DNA of 64,000 nt from an uncultured Muribaculaceae bacterium (GCA_910577355.1 CAJTMY010000003.1:1-64000), one strand, 5' to 3'; shown: positions 29,601 to 38,333, counted from the stretch's first letter. A program made the numbers and translations. The notes: generated from the sequence alone by a model not told the origin.

Positions 29601-30595
29601 CGGAAGGCTGCTACAACTGCGGCACCGGCATAGGGCTCTATTATGCGCGGGCGCTGGCAAAGCTGCATCACGGCAACCTGTATGCCGTAGACAATGAGGC
29701 TTTCGACGGAGCGGAGTTCGTTCTTGAAATACCGTCCGATCCGGCAGCCTACGACGGCGACCAGCACAAGAGCACGCCAAGCCAGCCGGTGGCATATCCG
29801 CTGAGCGGCAGAAGTCCCGGCAAGGACGGTGATGACAGCGACACACGCCCAATGGTGCTTGTGGTAGACGACGATATACAGGTGGCGGAGTATATGCGCT
29901 CGCTGCTGTCGGCGACATACAAGGTAATGACCTGTTTCGATGCCGACAGCGCCCTCGAATGGCTCAACGAAAATATACCGGCCATGATAATAAGCGATGT
30001 GGTGATGCCTGGAACCGACGGATACCGTTTCTGCCGCACGGTAAAGCAGGATCTCCGGTTCAGCCATATCCCCGTGATACTCCTTACGGCAAAAGCCACG
30101 CCCGAAGATCAGGTAGAAGGCCTTGAATCCGAGGCCGACGCATATGTCACCAAGCCTTTCGACCCGACCGTGCTTCTGTCGCAGATAGGCTCGCTGCTGC
30201 GCAACCGTGAGCGGGCCCGCAGGATGATCACCGCCGGAACGACAGTCGACGACATGGACAAGGATGTGCTGTCGCCGCAGGACAGTGTGTTTCTCAACGA
30301 CCTTTATGGCCTGATGGAAAAAGAACTTACAAATTCGGAGCTTGATGTCAACGAAATAGCCCGGCTCATGAACATGTCGCGCACAAAATTCTACTATAAG
30401 GTGAAAGGGCTTACAGGCGAACCGCCGTCGGTATTCTTCAAGACATACAAACTCAACCGTGCCGCAGAACTCATAAAAGAGCACAGGTACACGCTCTCGG
30501 AGATATCCGACATGACGGGATTCTCATCCCTGAGCCATTTCTCGCGCAGCTTCAAGAAACAGTTCGGCACAAGTCCGAGTTCATTCGAGGCTTAG
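26615..30595 (+). CDS. hybrid two-component system sensor/regulator of the glycan locus
   Basis: A 1,326-residue HTCS protein combining sensor kinase and transcription factor. Order: N-terminal signal/anchor (to about 18), a periplasmic double beta-propeller of Reg_prop repeats (about 35-680; GQIWIGTFRGLNRF, NIWFGSYDRG and similar), a Y_Y_Y domain (about 690-765), one transmembrane helix (about 770-792), HisKA with phospho-acceptor His821 in ISHEFRTPLTM, HATPase with NALKFTP and GTGIGLYYA, a receiver domain with phospho-acceptor Asp1128 in IISDVVMPG, and an AraC-type helix-turn-helix (about 1225-1326). Proteins of this class bind an oligosaccharide in the periplasm and switch on the adjacent operon. 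It diverges from that operon and converges on a second esterase gene. Confidence 0.95.
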   Translation: MRLTDVIAIPILLLASCTGTTPAGQFDESSHRRAQEISNQFVYDIAEDSTGQIWIGTFRGLNRFNSRDYFQYFNSSDSTSLPHNQIRSLLMTSGGDLYVGTVSGLCHRNRGDSFTPVDLGDYYLVDDMVQAADSTIFINGSGTSLLSYRPGDSKAVRVLDRLCPGATYKVRLHLNRDNELWIAGDNALRLYDYDNHTLADSIPLETFATNSYLIDGHELWFVGDRLRCFDTACRRFVPLPETLREHPVLSDARIELVHPYGEHGLFLLTSADGMFYLDRESGVVVSQNETGFPINVPDFKIKLMFTDSRGNIWFGSYDRGVAAHYHYTERFNNNKFVSNALENKSVVSTTTDSDNNLWIATRNDGLFVLDGKDKSLNQIPLSELSSRRYSYDESIKNVFADSHGNIWLTLTNAETLRCHYAGNRLVVDKRYQIWGAMSITEDRKGKIWIGTGSAYVAHLDSVRDEFEFLQVFNPGFVFIPGLVAYDDDHIIVAAFNRPIKKVNVNSLEVSPLPVAGESFSEAMDYSTFIPTDLRMDNSGTLWIGTVSHGLVKYTPSDSTFTAVEGVASSDISAIMPGLDSCLWISTLDGLSRYDPASGSFEHFFARDGIGGNQFYDRAAAVDSAGNIYFGGTHGITSFNPREVCAKVPAPLVFQSLMVHNRPVIPGTGIIDRALENAPDIHLDHDHNSFGISYVAVDYCENPRVAYRYKMDGIDKDWVEAGGSTEAYYANVPSGTYIFHVGISGDENSHISLRVIVEGPWWTSWWAILAYMLVFSAIAGILVMSAMKIRAERLAVRKARREKERERHINDMNMRFFANISHEFRTPLTMISGPIKQLVGSSSLSSADKHLLAIADTNVNRMLSLVNQLLDFNRLENDTLPLEVERIDMAALLRQISDTFANHAAGKEISFVINGMEENCFTTADADKIMKIYYNLLSNALKFTPRGGSITVGLDTHDDPSAGSSLKIYVRNTGARIPSDKLEKIFERYYQLDSRISEGCYNCGTGIGLYYARALAKLHHGNLYAVDNEAFDGAEFVLEIPSDPAAYDGDQHKSTPSQPVAYPLSGRSPGKDGDDSDTRPMVLVVDDDIQVAEYMRSLLSATYKVMTCFDADSALEWLNENIPAMIISDVVMPGTDGYRFCRTVKQDLRFSHIPVILLTAKATPEDQVEGLESEADAYVTKPFDPTVLLSQIGSLLRNRERARRMITAGTTVDDMDKDVLSPQDSVFLNDLYGLMEKELTNSELDVNEIARLMNMSRTKFYYKVKGLTGEPPSVFFKTYKLNRAAELIKEHRYTLSEISDMTGFSSLSHFSRSFKKQFGTSPSSFEA

Positions 30596-30632
30596 AAAAA
30601 AGCAGGCGGCCATGTATCCCACGGCCGCCTGC
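30596..30632 (-). terminator. rho-independent terminator of the downstream esterase
   Basis: GCAGGCGGCC (30602-30611) and GGCCGCCTGC (30623-30632) form a perfect 10-bp stem; six A at 30596-30601 become a T-tail on the minus strand. It lies 18 bases after the esterase stop and right after the convergent sensor gene, so it may also hinder plus-strand read-through. Confidence 0.85.
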
Positions 30633-30649
30633 GATGACTGTATCGGAGT

Positions 30650-32191
30650 CTATTTGTACTCCTTACGCATGCGGGCGAAGTAATCCTCCAGAAAGTCCAT
30701 CTGCGGCTTGTTGGGCACCGGCGCAAGGAAGAAGCCCTCTTTCATGTACATTACCGAAGGAGTATCGGGGCTGAATACTGTCCAGTAGGGAAGTGCCGTG
30801 GAATTCGGGTCGCCGGTCTTGACAAAGTTTATCCAGTAGCGCTCCATTATCTGCGACATGTGGGTGTCGACCTCGCTCATCCTGCCGCCGAAATTGAAAC
30901 CGTATACAAACGGCATCTCGGCAACATGAGTCGCACCGCGGGTACCGCGCATGATAGTGTTCTCGGACAGCTGGTCGAAATAATAGAAATATACCGGGCG
31001 CTTGCCTGTGCGGGTCTGCAATGACGCCCAGGCCCACGACGGCCATCCGAAAGCCACATCGCGGAATACATCGCGGAGAGCCTGAAGAGCCTCGCCGTCG
31101 TCAGCGGCCGGAAAAGCCGCCCTGAACTCCGCGGGGGCAGCGGAGAAGTTGGTTCCCATCATCCTTTCATACGCGTCCATACCAGCCCCGTGGACAAAAA
31201 GGCTGCCTTCATCGGAATTGTAGCCTATCATCAGATCCACGTCGTTGTAGTCGCCTCTGAGATATGCCTCGTAGGTATCGCCTGTGATGACATATCCGTC
31301 TACTGCGGGCCAATACCTGTTATATTCGGTTCCGGCCTGTATTTCCTCGGCCGGAAGCTTGCGCATCTGCTTCAGATTCCTGCATCCGAGCGATTTCTGA
31401 AAATCGAGTCCGAGGCTTTGGGCATATTTCATGTCCTGGGCAGATCCGCATACTGTGGCGGCACCTGTACGTATCGGCAGGAAGTTGCCGCCGCTCTCGC
31501 AGATAGCTCTGTTGAACAGACCCTTGCAGAGAGGCGAGGCGCACAGGATGCTTACCGATATTCCGCCTGCCGATTCGCCGCATATGGTGACATTGCCGGG
31601 ATCGCCGCCAAAGCGGGCGATATTGTCGTGGATCCATTGCAGAGCCATGATCTGATCCATGATTCCGTAATTTCCCGAGATGCCGCGTCCGGATTCTTTG
31701 GCGGCCTCGGGGTGTGCCATGAAACCGAAAGAGCCGAGACGATAGGCAATGCTGCAATATACGATGCCGTTGTGCACAAAGCTGTCCTGGGTGCCGCTGT
31801 ATGAGCCGGTGAAAAAACCGCCGCCATGTATGTTAACAAATACCGGAAGGCGCTCCGATGCATCTCCGGCAGGTGTGGCGACGCTGAGATAGAGGCAGTC
31901 CTCGCTCATGGGAAGGGCGTTTCCGCCCTGATTGGGGTCATTGGACTGCATGGGCCGGTCGCCCCATTTTTCGGCCTTGTAAACCCCTGTCCATGGGGCT
32001 TTTCTGACGGGAGCGTGCCAGCGCAGGTCGCCGACAGGTTTCTCAGCGTAAGGAATGGCTTTATATAAAGCGTAGCCGTTGTGAAGCTCGCCTTCGATCT
32101 CGCCCTGCTCGCACGTGGTGCGCAGTATCTGGGCGTTGACGCCGATGGCCGATATCGCCATGGCCGATAATATTGTCAGTATTTTTTTCAT
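30650..32191 (-). CDS. secreted type-B carboxylesterase family protein
   Basis: A 513-residue carboxylesterase with signal peptide (to about NAQ). Motifs: VNIHGGGFFTGSYSG (oxyanion loop), nucleophile Ser207 in CGESAGGISVSIL, and ATHVAEMPFVYGF near the C-terminus with the likely catalytic His. It is a paralogue of the esterase at 24759-26387 but with a classic GESAGG nucleophile elbow. It is monocistronic, with its own -7 element and a terminator, convergent to the hybrid sensor, so it may belong to the same glycan regulon or be constitutive. Confidence 0.87.
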   Translation of the reverse strand: MKKILTILSAMAISAIGVNAQILRTTCEQGEIEGELHNGYALYKAIPYAEKPVGDLRWHAPVRKAPWTGVYKAEKWGDRPMQSNDPNQGGNALPMSEDCLYLSVATPAGDASERLPVFVNIHGGGFFTGSYSGTQDSFVHNGIVYCSIAYRLGSFGFMAHPEAAKESGRGISGNYGIMDQIMALQWIHDNIARFGGDPGNVTICGESAGGISVSILCASPLCKGLFNRAICESGGNFLPIRTGAATVCGSAQDMKYAQSLGLDFQKSLGCRNLKQMRKLPAEEIQAGTEYNRYWPAVDGYVITGDTYEAYLRGDYNDVDLMIGYNSDEGSLFVHGAGMDAYERMMGTNFSAAPAEFRAAFPAADDGEALQALRDVFRDVAFGWPSWAWASLQTRTGKRPVYFYYFDQLSENTIMRGTRGATHVAEMPFVYGFNFGGRMSEVDTHMSQIMERYWINFVKTGDPNSTALPYWTVFSPDTPSVMYMKEGFFLAPVPNKPQMDFLEDYFARMRKEYK

Positions 32192-32216
32192 TGTGGTATG
32201 ATAGGTTTAGATTCCG

Positions 32217-32224
32217 CAAATTTA
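32217..32224 (-). promoter_or_regulatory. candidate -7 element of the esterase gene
   Basis: CAAATTTA reads TAAATTTG on the minus strand (TAnnTTTG), 25 bases before the ATG at 32191. No -33 match is obvious. Confidence 0.45.
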
Positions 32225-32341
32225 AGGAAATCGGAGTCGTACATGTTTGTACGGATGGTTTATAATTTTGCGCATTCGTTCAAATATGCACACATGTATC
32301 CCGGGACGGCGCCTGCAACGCCATCGGCATATCAGGAAGTC

Positions 32342-32830
32342 TCAGAATCTGATATCAAATACCTGCGCCGGAAGCCGGACATCGCGCACCACCAAGGCAC
32401 GCGTGGGATTGCGGTAAATGTGGCCTCGCTCGAGCGTGACGGCGATCTCGGCGAGTAGCGGATGCCTCGTATCGTTGAAGTATATGATATCCGCGCCTGC
32501 CGCATCGGTTGCGACAGCGGTCTGTCCGTGCACTATCATCATGTCGGGTGTGCCGCTGTCGGTTATACGTGTCTCGGGAAGAGCCATTTCCACAAGGCGT
32601 TGCAGCAGCAGCTTCTGCTCGCCGGCGGCTATGCCGACGATTGCCGGGCGGAGGTCAACGAGTATGCGGTAGAGCAGGCGCAGCTCGGCGTGCGGCAGAC
32701 GGTCGGCGGCATAATATGCATAGCCGCGGGGCGGACGAAGCACCTCGCGCACCATGCGGTAGGCATAGGGCGAGTGGACTCCGTAACCGTGCCCGTGGCG
32801 CCATCTCTTATACCAGCGGCTCAGCCCCAT
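32342..32830 (-). CDS. methyltransferase-like conserved protein
   Basis: A 162-residue protein with the N-terminus GLSRWYKRWRHGHGYGVHSPYAYRMVREVLRPP, which is shared by a Bacteroidota family often labelled class I SAM-dependent methyltransferase. The usual glycine-rich SAM loop is not evident (AIVGIAAGEQ stands where it would be expected), so activity is doubtful. No signal peptide. It overlaps the end of the YfhO gene by 23 bases and was probably translated from the same mRNA. Confidence 0.65.
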   Translation of the reverse strand: MGLSRWYKRWRHGHGYGVHSPYAYRMVREVLRPPRGYAYYAADRLPHAELRLLYRILVDLRPAIVGIAAGEQKLLLQRLVEMALPETRITDSGTPDMMIVHGQTAVATDAAGADIIYFNDTRHPLLAEIAVTLERGHIYRNPTRALVVRDVRLPAQVFDIRF

Positions 32831-35471
32831 GGCGCGACAGCTCGCGGCGCCATTGTATGAAGAGCGCCAGCAGCAGCAACATGTATATGACAGTGACGCA
32901 GGCGTAGGCCACGCCTCCGGCTACGTGCAGCGAGTCGGGATCGAATGTCATCACTATCTCGTGGCGGCCTGCCGGAATATGCATGGCGCGCAGCACATAG
33001 TTGACGCGTGCAAGCTCGGCGGGTTCGCCGTCGACGGTTGCTTTCCATCCCCAGGGAAACCATATCTCGGAGAATACGCCTGTGGCGGCTGTACGGGTGT
33101 CGGAGAGATATTCCACACGGTTGGGTGTATAGTTTACAAGGCTGATGGTGTCGCCGGGTACGAGCGAGGCGGTCTCGTTGCCGAGCATCTGCGCGAATCG
33201 CTTGTCGGCCACTGCCTCGCGGCGCGGGTCAAGACTCGCGAGGGCGGCCATCTCGGCATCGGCGTTCTCCACGTATTTCACCGACGGCACAAGCCATGCC
33301 GACCCCATGGCGCGGGTGTTGACCAATACCGGGGCATCGGCCTCGCCGGTGATGATATAGCGGGCGTTGAGCATGTCGAGCACACGGTAGGCCGCGGCGA
33401 GGCGGTCGGCCATGGCGCGTTGGTCGGCGGGGTAGGAGGCACGCACCGAGTCGTCGCGCAGTTCGGGCATGTAGCCGAGCTGCACAGCCGGATTGAGAAT
33501 GCGCTGTATCAGATCCTCATAGCGGTTGAGCTTGGCGGCATGGTATCCGCCCACCATGTGATGAAAGTACGAGCGGTCAGCCTTCCAGAAGCCCGGCACA
33601 TCCATCACACGGTAATACGAGCTGTCCTGCATTATGGTGGCGTCGATCGCATCGGGAGTGAAATCGGGCGATGAGGCATCCACGGCCACAAAACTGTCGT
33701 GGCTCACATAGCGCTTGTCGGCACCGTATAGGTCGAAGAGCACGAGCACGCCCACACCGCCTATGGCAAGGCCGCTCTTGAGCTTGCCGAGGCAGGCGCA
33801 CCACAGCAGGGCGCCTCCGAGCAGCACGAACAGCAAGGTGCGCATGGCATCGTCTTTCACAAGACCGTGGCGTAGCTCGGTGATTGCGGCCGCGTTCTCG
33901 GGATTACTGAGCGAGTACTGATACACTACAGCCTGTGTCTCGGCGGGCGAGTAGCCATATTGCTGAGCCATCTGCGTGACCTGAGCGGCTATCTGCTGCG
34001 CCTGGGCGCGGTCGGTCGATGTGATGGCGTCGCCAAACATTCCGGGCACCATCCACGCAGCCAATGCCACCACGGCGCAGATGCCGAATGATATGAGCAC
34101 GGGGCGTGCGAGCGCCTTGCGGTCGGGCGCGGTGAACAGCTTGTGCAGAGCCATCAGCGCCAACAGAGGCATAGTGAACTCGGCTATGACAAGAATGCTC
34201 TCCACGGCGCGGAATTTATTGTACATCGGGAAGTTGTAGATGAACAGGTCGGTGAGTGCATCGAAGTTGGCGCCCCAGCTCAGCAGCACCGATATCACGG
34301 TCATCACCACGAGCGCCCACTTTACCGGGCCTTTGACGATGATGCATCCGAGCAGGAATAGAGCGCATATTATCGCGCCCACATATACAGGCCCGTTGGT
34401 GCCCTCCGAATCGTTGAAATACTGGGGCATGTATGGCAACAGGGCTGCGGGCGCCTTGCCCTCGTACTTCTTGGCCTCGGGCAGGCGGTCGAGTCCCATA
34501 TACACCATGCCGCCCTGCTCGGGACGTGCAGTGGCTCCCCCTTTGATATTCGGGACGAGCAGCGAGAAAGTCTCAGATTGTCCGTAGCTCCAGCCCACTA
34601 TCTCGTGGCGGGGCAGGCCGCCGGTGGGACGGTCGGCCGGGGCATCGGCTGTCGTTGTCAACGGCAGCGGGGTAAGCTCGCTCTGCGAGCGCTTGGTCTC
34701 CTTGCTGTATTCGTAGGTGTTGTAGAGGCTCGGCAGATTGGCTCCCACAGCCAATGCACCCGATACGAGTACCACGACCGATGCCACGAGCCAGCGACGC
34801 ACCTGCTTCTCGCGTATGGCCTCGACGAGCCACGCTATCACAAGTGCGAGCATCACGAATGCGAAGTAATAGCTCATCTGCGGGTGGTTGGCGTTAAGCT
34901 GCAGCATCGCGAAGAGCGACGTAAGCGCCGCACCGGCCACGTAGCGGCCGCGGTAGCATAGCACAAGTCCGGCAATGGTGGGCGGTATGTAGCTCAGTGT
35001 GACGAATTTCCATATATGGCCGGCGCCGATTATTATTATGAAGTAGGATGAGAAGCCCCATGCCACAGCGCCTATAAGGGCGTAATACCATCTGAAATTC
35101 ATGACATACAGCAGGATGAAGAATCCCATCATCATCATGAAGAGCAGATTGGACGGCACGGGCAATCCGAGACCATACACCTCGTTGAGCCACGTGAACA
35201 GCGAGTTGGACGGATACGACGGCGATATCTGGAACGTGGGCATGCCGCCGAACAGCGCGTTGGTCCACAGAGCCTGCTCGCCGGTCTGCTCAAGGTACTC
35301 GCCGGCCTCGCGGCCGTTGGCGATACCCTGCTGGGTATCGGCCTGACGCAGGCTGTTGCCCTCGAAGTTATCGGGGTAGAAAAACGCGATAGATATCACG
35401 GCCATGATCGCCACGGAGGCTATGAATCCCCACACGCGGGGTTGCCGCAGCCATTGTATGAATTTTTCCAT
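32808..35471 (-). CDS. YfhO family multi-pass membrane protein
   Basis: An 887-residue integral membrane protein of the YfhO family, related to GT-C glycosyltransferases that use lipid-linked sugars. About a dozen hydrophobic helices are visible, with a long first extracytoplasmic loop (NFEGNSLRQADTQQGIANG, NALFGGMPTF) typical of the family and a soluble C-terminal part (about 600-850) before a last helix. The ATG at 35471 is preferred over one at 35492 because the -7 element at 35498-35505 would put the latter at the transcription start. In Gram-positives such proteins decorate wall or lipid polymers; here the acceptor is unknown. Confidence 0.85.
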   Translation of the reverse strand: MEKFIQWLRQPRVWGFIASVAIMAVISIAFFYPDNFEGNSLRQADTQQGIANGREAGEYLEQTGEQALWTNALFGGMPTFQISPSYPSNSLFTWLNEVYGLGLPVPSNLLFMMMMGFFILLYVMNFRWYYALIGAVAWGFSSYFIIIIGAGHIWKFVTLSYIPPTIAGLVLCYRGRYVAGAALTSLFAMLQLNANHPQMSYYFAFVMLALVIAWLVEAIREKQVRRWLVASVVVLVSGALAVGANLPSLYNTYEYSKETKRSQSELTPLPLTTTADAPADRPTGGLPRHEIVGWSYGQSETFSLLVPNIKGGATARPEQGGMVYMGLDRLPEAKKYEGKAPAALLPYMPQYFNDSEGTNGPVYVGAIICALFLLGCIIVKGPVKWALVVMTVISVLLSWGANFDALTDLFIYNFPMYNKFRAVESILVIAEFTMPLLALMALHKLFTAPDRKALARPVLISFGICAVVALAAWMVPGMFGDAITSTDRAQAQQIAAQVTQMAQQYGYSPAETQAVVYQYSLSNPENAAAITELRHGLVKDDAMRTLLFVLLGGALLWCACLGKLKSGLAIGGVGVLVLFDLYGADKRYVSHDSFVAVDASSPDFTPDAIDATIMQDSSYYRVMDVPGFWKADRSYFHHMVGGYHAAKLNRYEDLIQRILNPAVQLGYMPELRDDSVRASYPADQRAMADRLAAAYRVLDMLNARYIITGEADAPVLVNTRAMGSAWLVPSVKYVENADAEMAALASLDPRREAVADKRFAQMLGNETASLVPGDTISLVNYTPNRVEYLSDTRTAATGVFSEIWFPWGWKATVDGEPAELARVNYVLRAMHIPAGRHEIVMTFDPDSLHVAGGVAYACVTVIYMLLLLALFIQWRRELSRHGAEPLV

Positions 35472-35497
35472 ATGGATTATGTTTTCAATCAATCACA

Positions 35498-35505
35498 CAA
35501 AGGTA
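35498..35505 (-). promoter_or_regulatory. -7 promoter element of the yfhO-like gene
   Basis: CAAAGGTA reads TACCTTTG on the minus strand; CAAT at 35527-35530 (ATTG) stands 21 bases further upstream as a weak -33 box. It decides the start codon at 35471. Confidence 0.6.
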
Positions 35506-35529
35506 AGGAAAATAATCCATCCTCCCCAA

Positions 35530-36240
35530 TCATTTGTGATACTTTCTGTACACAGATATGGCCTCAGCCTCGACTTCGGCGGCAGGGTGGCCGGCGTGAC
35601 GGGCGTAGGCGCGGGCGAGGATGCGCAGAAAGGCCGGGTCGTCGGTGATGCGGCCGAAGTTGTCCATCAGCCTGGCGCGCGAATTTACGTCGAATTCCAT
35701 GCGGTTGATGTCGACAAGAAAGAATTCGTAATGCCCTTTGGCGCCTGTACGCCGCCGCAGTATGTTGCCCTGCGAGAAGTCTTTCATCCACACCCCCGCA
35801 TCGTGCATGCGCGCCATAAGGGCGCCGAGCCCGTCGGCAAGCATGGCGCGGTCGTCTGTATCGTCGATCACACGCATGTCGCGGAAGCCGTCGAGCTGCT
35901 GGCTCACGAAATAACTCAACCCCAGCAGCGGCCCGGAGCGGAGTTCGGCGTATGCCAAGGGTTCGGGAGTGTTGAAGCCGAGGTTGCGCAGGCGCAGGGC
36001 GAATTCATAGGCCCGGGCGGCTTTGCTGCTGCGTACCGTGGTATAGGCCAGACGGTTTACAATGTTGGGCACGCGGAATTCCTTCACGTTTATCTCGCGA
36101 CTGCCACGGCACAGGCGCACCACACGGTTGCGGCCTTCGTATATGTCGGTGGCGTCGGCCGGAATGCCGTGAAGAAGCAGCTCGTCGACCAGAGGTGCCA
36201 CATCCTGCGCCCACGGCGCTATCTTACTGCGGACGCCCAT
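35530..36240 (-). CDS. Kdo/lipopolysaccharide kinase family protein
   Basis: A 236-residue protein kinase-like fold of the Kdo kinase/InaA/WaaP kind. The catalytic loop is seen in MHDAGVWMKDFSQGNILRR and the metal-binding DINR in FFLVDINRMEF; VNRLAYTTVRSSKAARAYEFALRL resembles the family's N-lobe. Such enzymes phosphorylate the Kdo or heptose of the lipid A core. It overlaps the upstream glycosyltransferase by 17 bases and forms an operon with the two transferases at 36224-38064, supporting a role in lipopolysaccharide core assembly. Confidence 0.82.
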   Translation of the reverse strand: MGVRSKIAPWAQDVAPLVDELLLHGIPADATDIYEGRNRVVRLCRGSREINVKEFRVPNIVNRLAYTTVRSSKAARAYEFALRLRNLGFNTPEPLAYAELRSGPLLGLSYFVSQQLDGFRDMRVIDDTDDRAMLADGLGALMARMHDAGVWMKDFSQGNILRRRTGAKGHYEFFLVDINRMEFDVNSRARLMDNFGRITDDPAFLRILARAYARHAGHPAAEVEAEAISVYRKYHK

Positions 36241-37303
36241 TGTAGATGCTCAGTATGCGGTTGTAGAAACGATCGTAACCATACTCGTTGCGGTACGATT
36301 CCAGTCCGGCCTGTGCCAGACGCCGGCGCAGGGTATTGTCATCGAGCAGGCGCCGTATAGCCGCGGCAAGCGCTTCGGGGTCGCCGGCCGGGACGATCAG
36401 GCCGTTGCGTCCATCATCGATTATCTCGGTCTGCGCCCCGCTGTCGGTACTCACCACCGCCGTTCCCTGGCTGAAGGCCTCGAGTATAGCCAGTCCGAAA
36501 GCCTCGGGAGCACGCGAGAGTATCACCGCCACATCCGCATTGGCGAGAGCAGCCGGCACATCGTTGCTGTAACCGAACCAGTGCACACGCCCGTCGGGAA
36601 ACTCCCGCTTGCACATCGACATCAACGGCAGCACATACTTGCCGCTGCCGGTGCCGAATATGTCGAGTGTCCATTGCGATCCACTACCTATGCGCCGCAA
36701 TGCGTCGAGCAGCACATCAATGCCTTTTTCGGCGGCCAGGCGGCCGGTATATATCAGTCTGAGAGGAGTATCGACCGGAGCGTGGCGCTCGCGTGGCCCG
36801 ATATCCACGCTGTTTGGCACCACATGCAGCCGCGAGGCATCCACTTCCGGCAATGTGCTCAGGAACTTGCGACGGGCAGTATCCGACACAAATATTATAG
36901 CATCGAGCCCGTTGTAGATGCGCAGATGCGAGACATCGGTCTTGGCCGCACGTACCAGATGGCGCGTGGCGACCACCCGTATGTCATCGCGGTCTTTGCA
37001 CAGCCGTCGGGCGGCCAGAGCGGTATAGGCGTCCTTGAAATTGTGCACGTGGATTACCGTCGCACCCGGCAGGCGGCGTATGGCCGACGCCAACCGTATG
37101 GGAGTCATGAAATCCCACGCGCCGCCCATCCGCAGTGTGCCGGCGAGCATTCCCTCGCGGGCGAATACGTCGCGTACAGCGGCCTTGTTGCGCGTGTAAG
37201 CCTTTACATTGTGTCCGTCGGCCGCCAAAGCACGGCACAGGTCGAGGGCATAGCGTTCGCCACCGCCCCATACCTTGTTGGATATAAGGTGTATAACGTT
37301 CAT
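36224..37303 (-). CDS. glycosyltransferase family 4
   Basis: A 359-residue GT-B enzyme. The N-terminal domain begins MNVIHLISNKVWGGGERYALDL with the glycine-rich acceptor loop; the C-terminal domain has LIYTGRLAAEKGIDVLLDAL and the nucleotide-sugar-binding EAFGLAILEAFSQGTAVVSTDSG (EX7E motif). It is cytosolic and probably adds a sugar to the lipopolysaccharide core, given the Kdo-kinase-like gene after it and the GT2 gene just before it (2-base gap). Confidence 0.9.
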   Translation of the reverse strand: MNVIHLISNKVWGGGERYALDLCRALAADGHNVKAYTRNKAAVRDVFAREGMLAGTLRMGGAWDFMTPIRLASAIRRLPGATVIHVHNFKDAYTALAARRLCKDRDDIRVVATRHLVRAAKTDVSHLRIYNGLDAIIFVSDTARRKFLSTLPEVDASRLHVVPNSVDIGPRERHAPVDTPLRLIYTGRLAAEKGIDVLLDALRRIGSGSQWTLDIFGTGSGKYVLPLMSMCKREFPDGRVHWFGYSNDVPAALANADVAVILSRAPEAFGLAILEAFSQGTAVVSTDSGAQTEIIDDGRNGLIVPAGDPEALAAAIRRLLDDNTLRRRLAQAGLESYRNEYGYDRFYNRILSIYNGRPQ

Positions 37304-37305
37304 TG

Positions 37306-38064
37306 TTATTTTTCGGAAATCAGATGACGGGCCATGCGGTAGGCCTCATAGGTAGTCTTGGCACGCCGCCGTGCAATGGTGAAGCCACGAGAACCGTCCA
37401 TCCATGCATAATGCACCACATGGCTTTTCAGATACTGCCATGCGGCCATCAGACGGGGAGTCAGCACGGAGATTGACCGCGCACGAGCCGCGAGAATACC
37501 GGCCTCGAGTGAGGCGATGCGGTTTTCCTTACGGAAAAATTCGGCAAGTGTCGAGCATCGATAATGATGTATGGCACCCGGCATGCTCTCGGCTACAATA
37601 CTGTCGGAATACGACACCATATCGCTCACATCGCGCAGATCCCAGTTGGCATAGCGCTTGTTGAACAGCCTCACGCACTCGCCCGGCTCATAGCCGGAAT
37701 GCGACAACGGCTTGCCGCAGAAATAATTCTGAATGGTGATCTTATATACACGATGCCCGAATCCCTGCTTCTTCAGGGTCATGATATGGCTGCGCAGCTC
37801 CTCGTCGAGCACCTCGTCGGCATCGATGCACAGCACATACTTGTGTGTGGTGAGCCCCACGGCATACTGTCGCTGAGATCCGAAGCCGGTGAACTCGCGC
37901 TGTGTCACCTTGCATCCGTATCTATGGCATATATCGACAGTATGGTCGGTGCTGTATGAATCCACCACCACGATTTCATCGGCGACACCCTGCAGTGCGT
38001 TGAGACACCGCTCCAGATTCCGCTCCTCGTTACGGGTTATGATTGCTACCGACAGCTGTTCCAT
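37306..38064 (-). CDS. glycosyltransferase family 2 (WaaE/KdtX-like)
   Basis: A 252-residue GT-A enzyme like the beta-1,4-glucosyltransferases of lipopolysaccharide core synthesis. Motifs: LSVAIITRNEERNLERCL at the N-terminus, VVDSYSTDHT, CIDADEVLDEEL (DxD), and a typical KRYANWDLRDVSD acceptor region. The ATG at 38064 starts exactly at the first beta strand and has a -7 box 20 bases upstream; the frame can be extended to 38124 but the extra residues are not family-like. First gene of the three-gene core operon. Confidence 0.88.
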   Translation of the reverse strand: MEQLSVAIITRNEERNLERCLNALQGVADEIVVVDSYSTDHTVDICHRYGCKVTQREFTGFGSQRQYAVGLTTHKYVLCIDADEVLDEELRSHIMTLKKQGFGHRVYKITIQNYFCGKPLSHSGYEPGECVRLFNKRYANWDLRDVSDMVSYSDSIVAESMPGAIHHYRCSTLAEFFRKENRIASLEAGILAARARSISVLTPRLMAAWQYLKSHVVHYAWMDGSRGFTIARRRAKTTYEAYRMARHLISEK

Positions 38065-38084
38065 GGCAATATGCTTTACGGGTG

Positions 38085-38092
38085 CAAAGTTA
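38085..38092 (-). promoter_or_regulatory. -7 promoter element of the core-glycan operon
   Basis: CAAAGTTA reads TAACTTTG on the minus strand, 20 bases upstream of the ATG at 38064; no clear -33 box. Confidence 0.55.
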
Positions 38093-38105
38093 CAACATTT
38101 TTTTG

Positions 38106-38278
38106 AATTTGAATTCACCCACACGGATTACGCGGACAACTTTTACGTGCAGCCACGTGGAGTGGCACACGGATTACACGGAGTTTGGGACGACGGAAAG
38201 TAGAGTCGTACGGCTCGTACGTCCCTACTCTCCAATAAATCTGCGGAAATCCGTGTAATCCGTGGGGACGATAGACAG
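38106..38278. repeat. intergenic repeat, inverted relative of 4765-4880
   Basis: Contains acacggattacacgg, gtacggctcgtacgtccctac-type and aatccgtgtaatccgtggg segments. Read on the minus strand it matches the order of blocks at about 4765-4880 (cgtacgtccctac, tcgtcgtccca, ccgtgtaatccgtgtg). No gene is seen. Confidence 0.75.
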
Positions 38279-38312
38279 CAGGAGCGGCCCCGCACACGCA
38301 GAGCCGCTCCTG
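38279..38312 (-). terminator. 10-bp hairpin after the tagged secreted protein
   Basis: CAGGAGCGGC (38279-38288) and GCCGCTCCTG (38303-38312) pair perfectly, 21 bases after the stop codon. No T-run follows on the minus strand. It is the homologue of the hairpin at 4060-4090. Confidence 0.6.
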
Positions 38313-38333
38313 TATGTATGGTGGTTGTGATGC

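Noticed and set aside
28856..30484. 542-codon minus-strand reading frame
   Set aside because: It lies entirely antisense to the kinase/receiver part of the hybrid sensor, whose domains are unmistakable.
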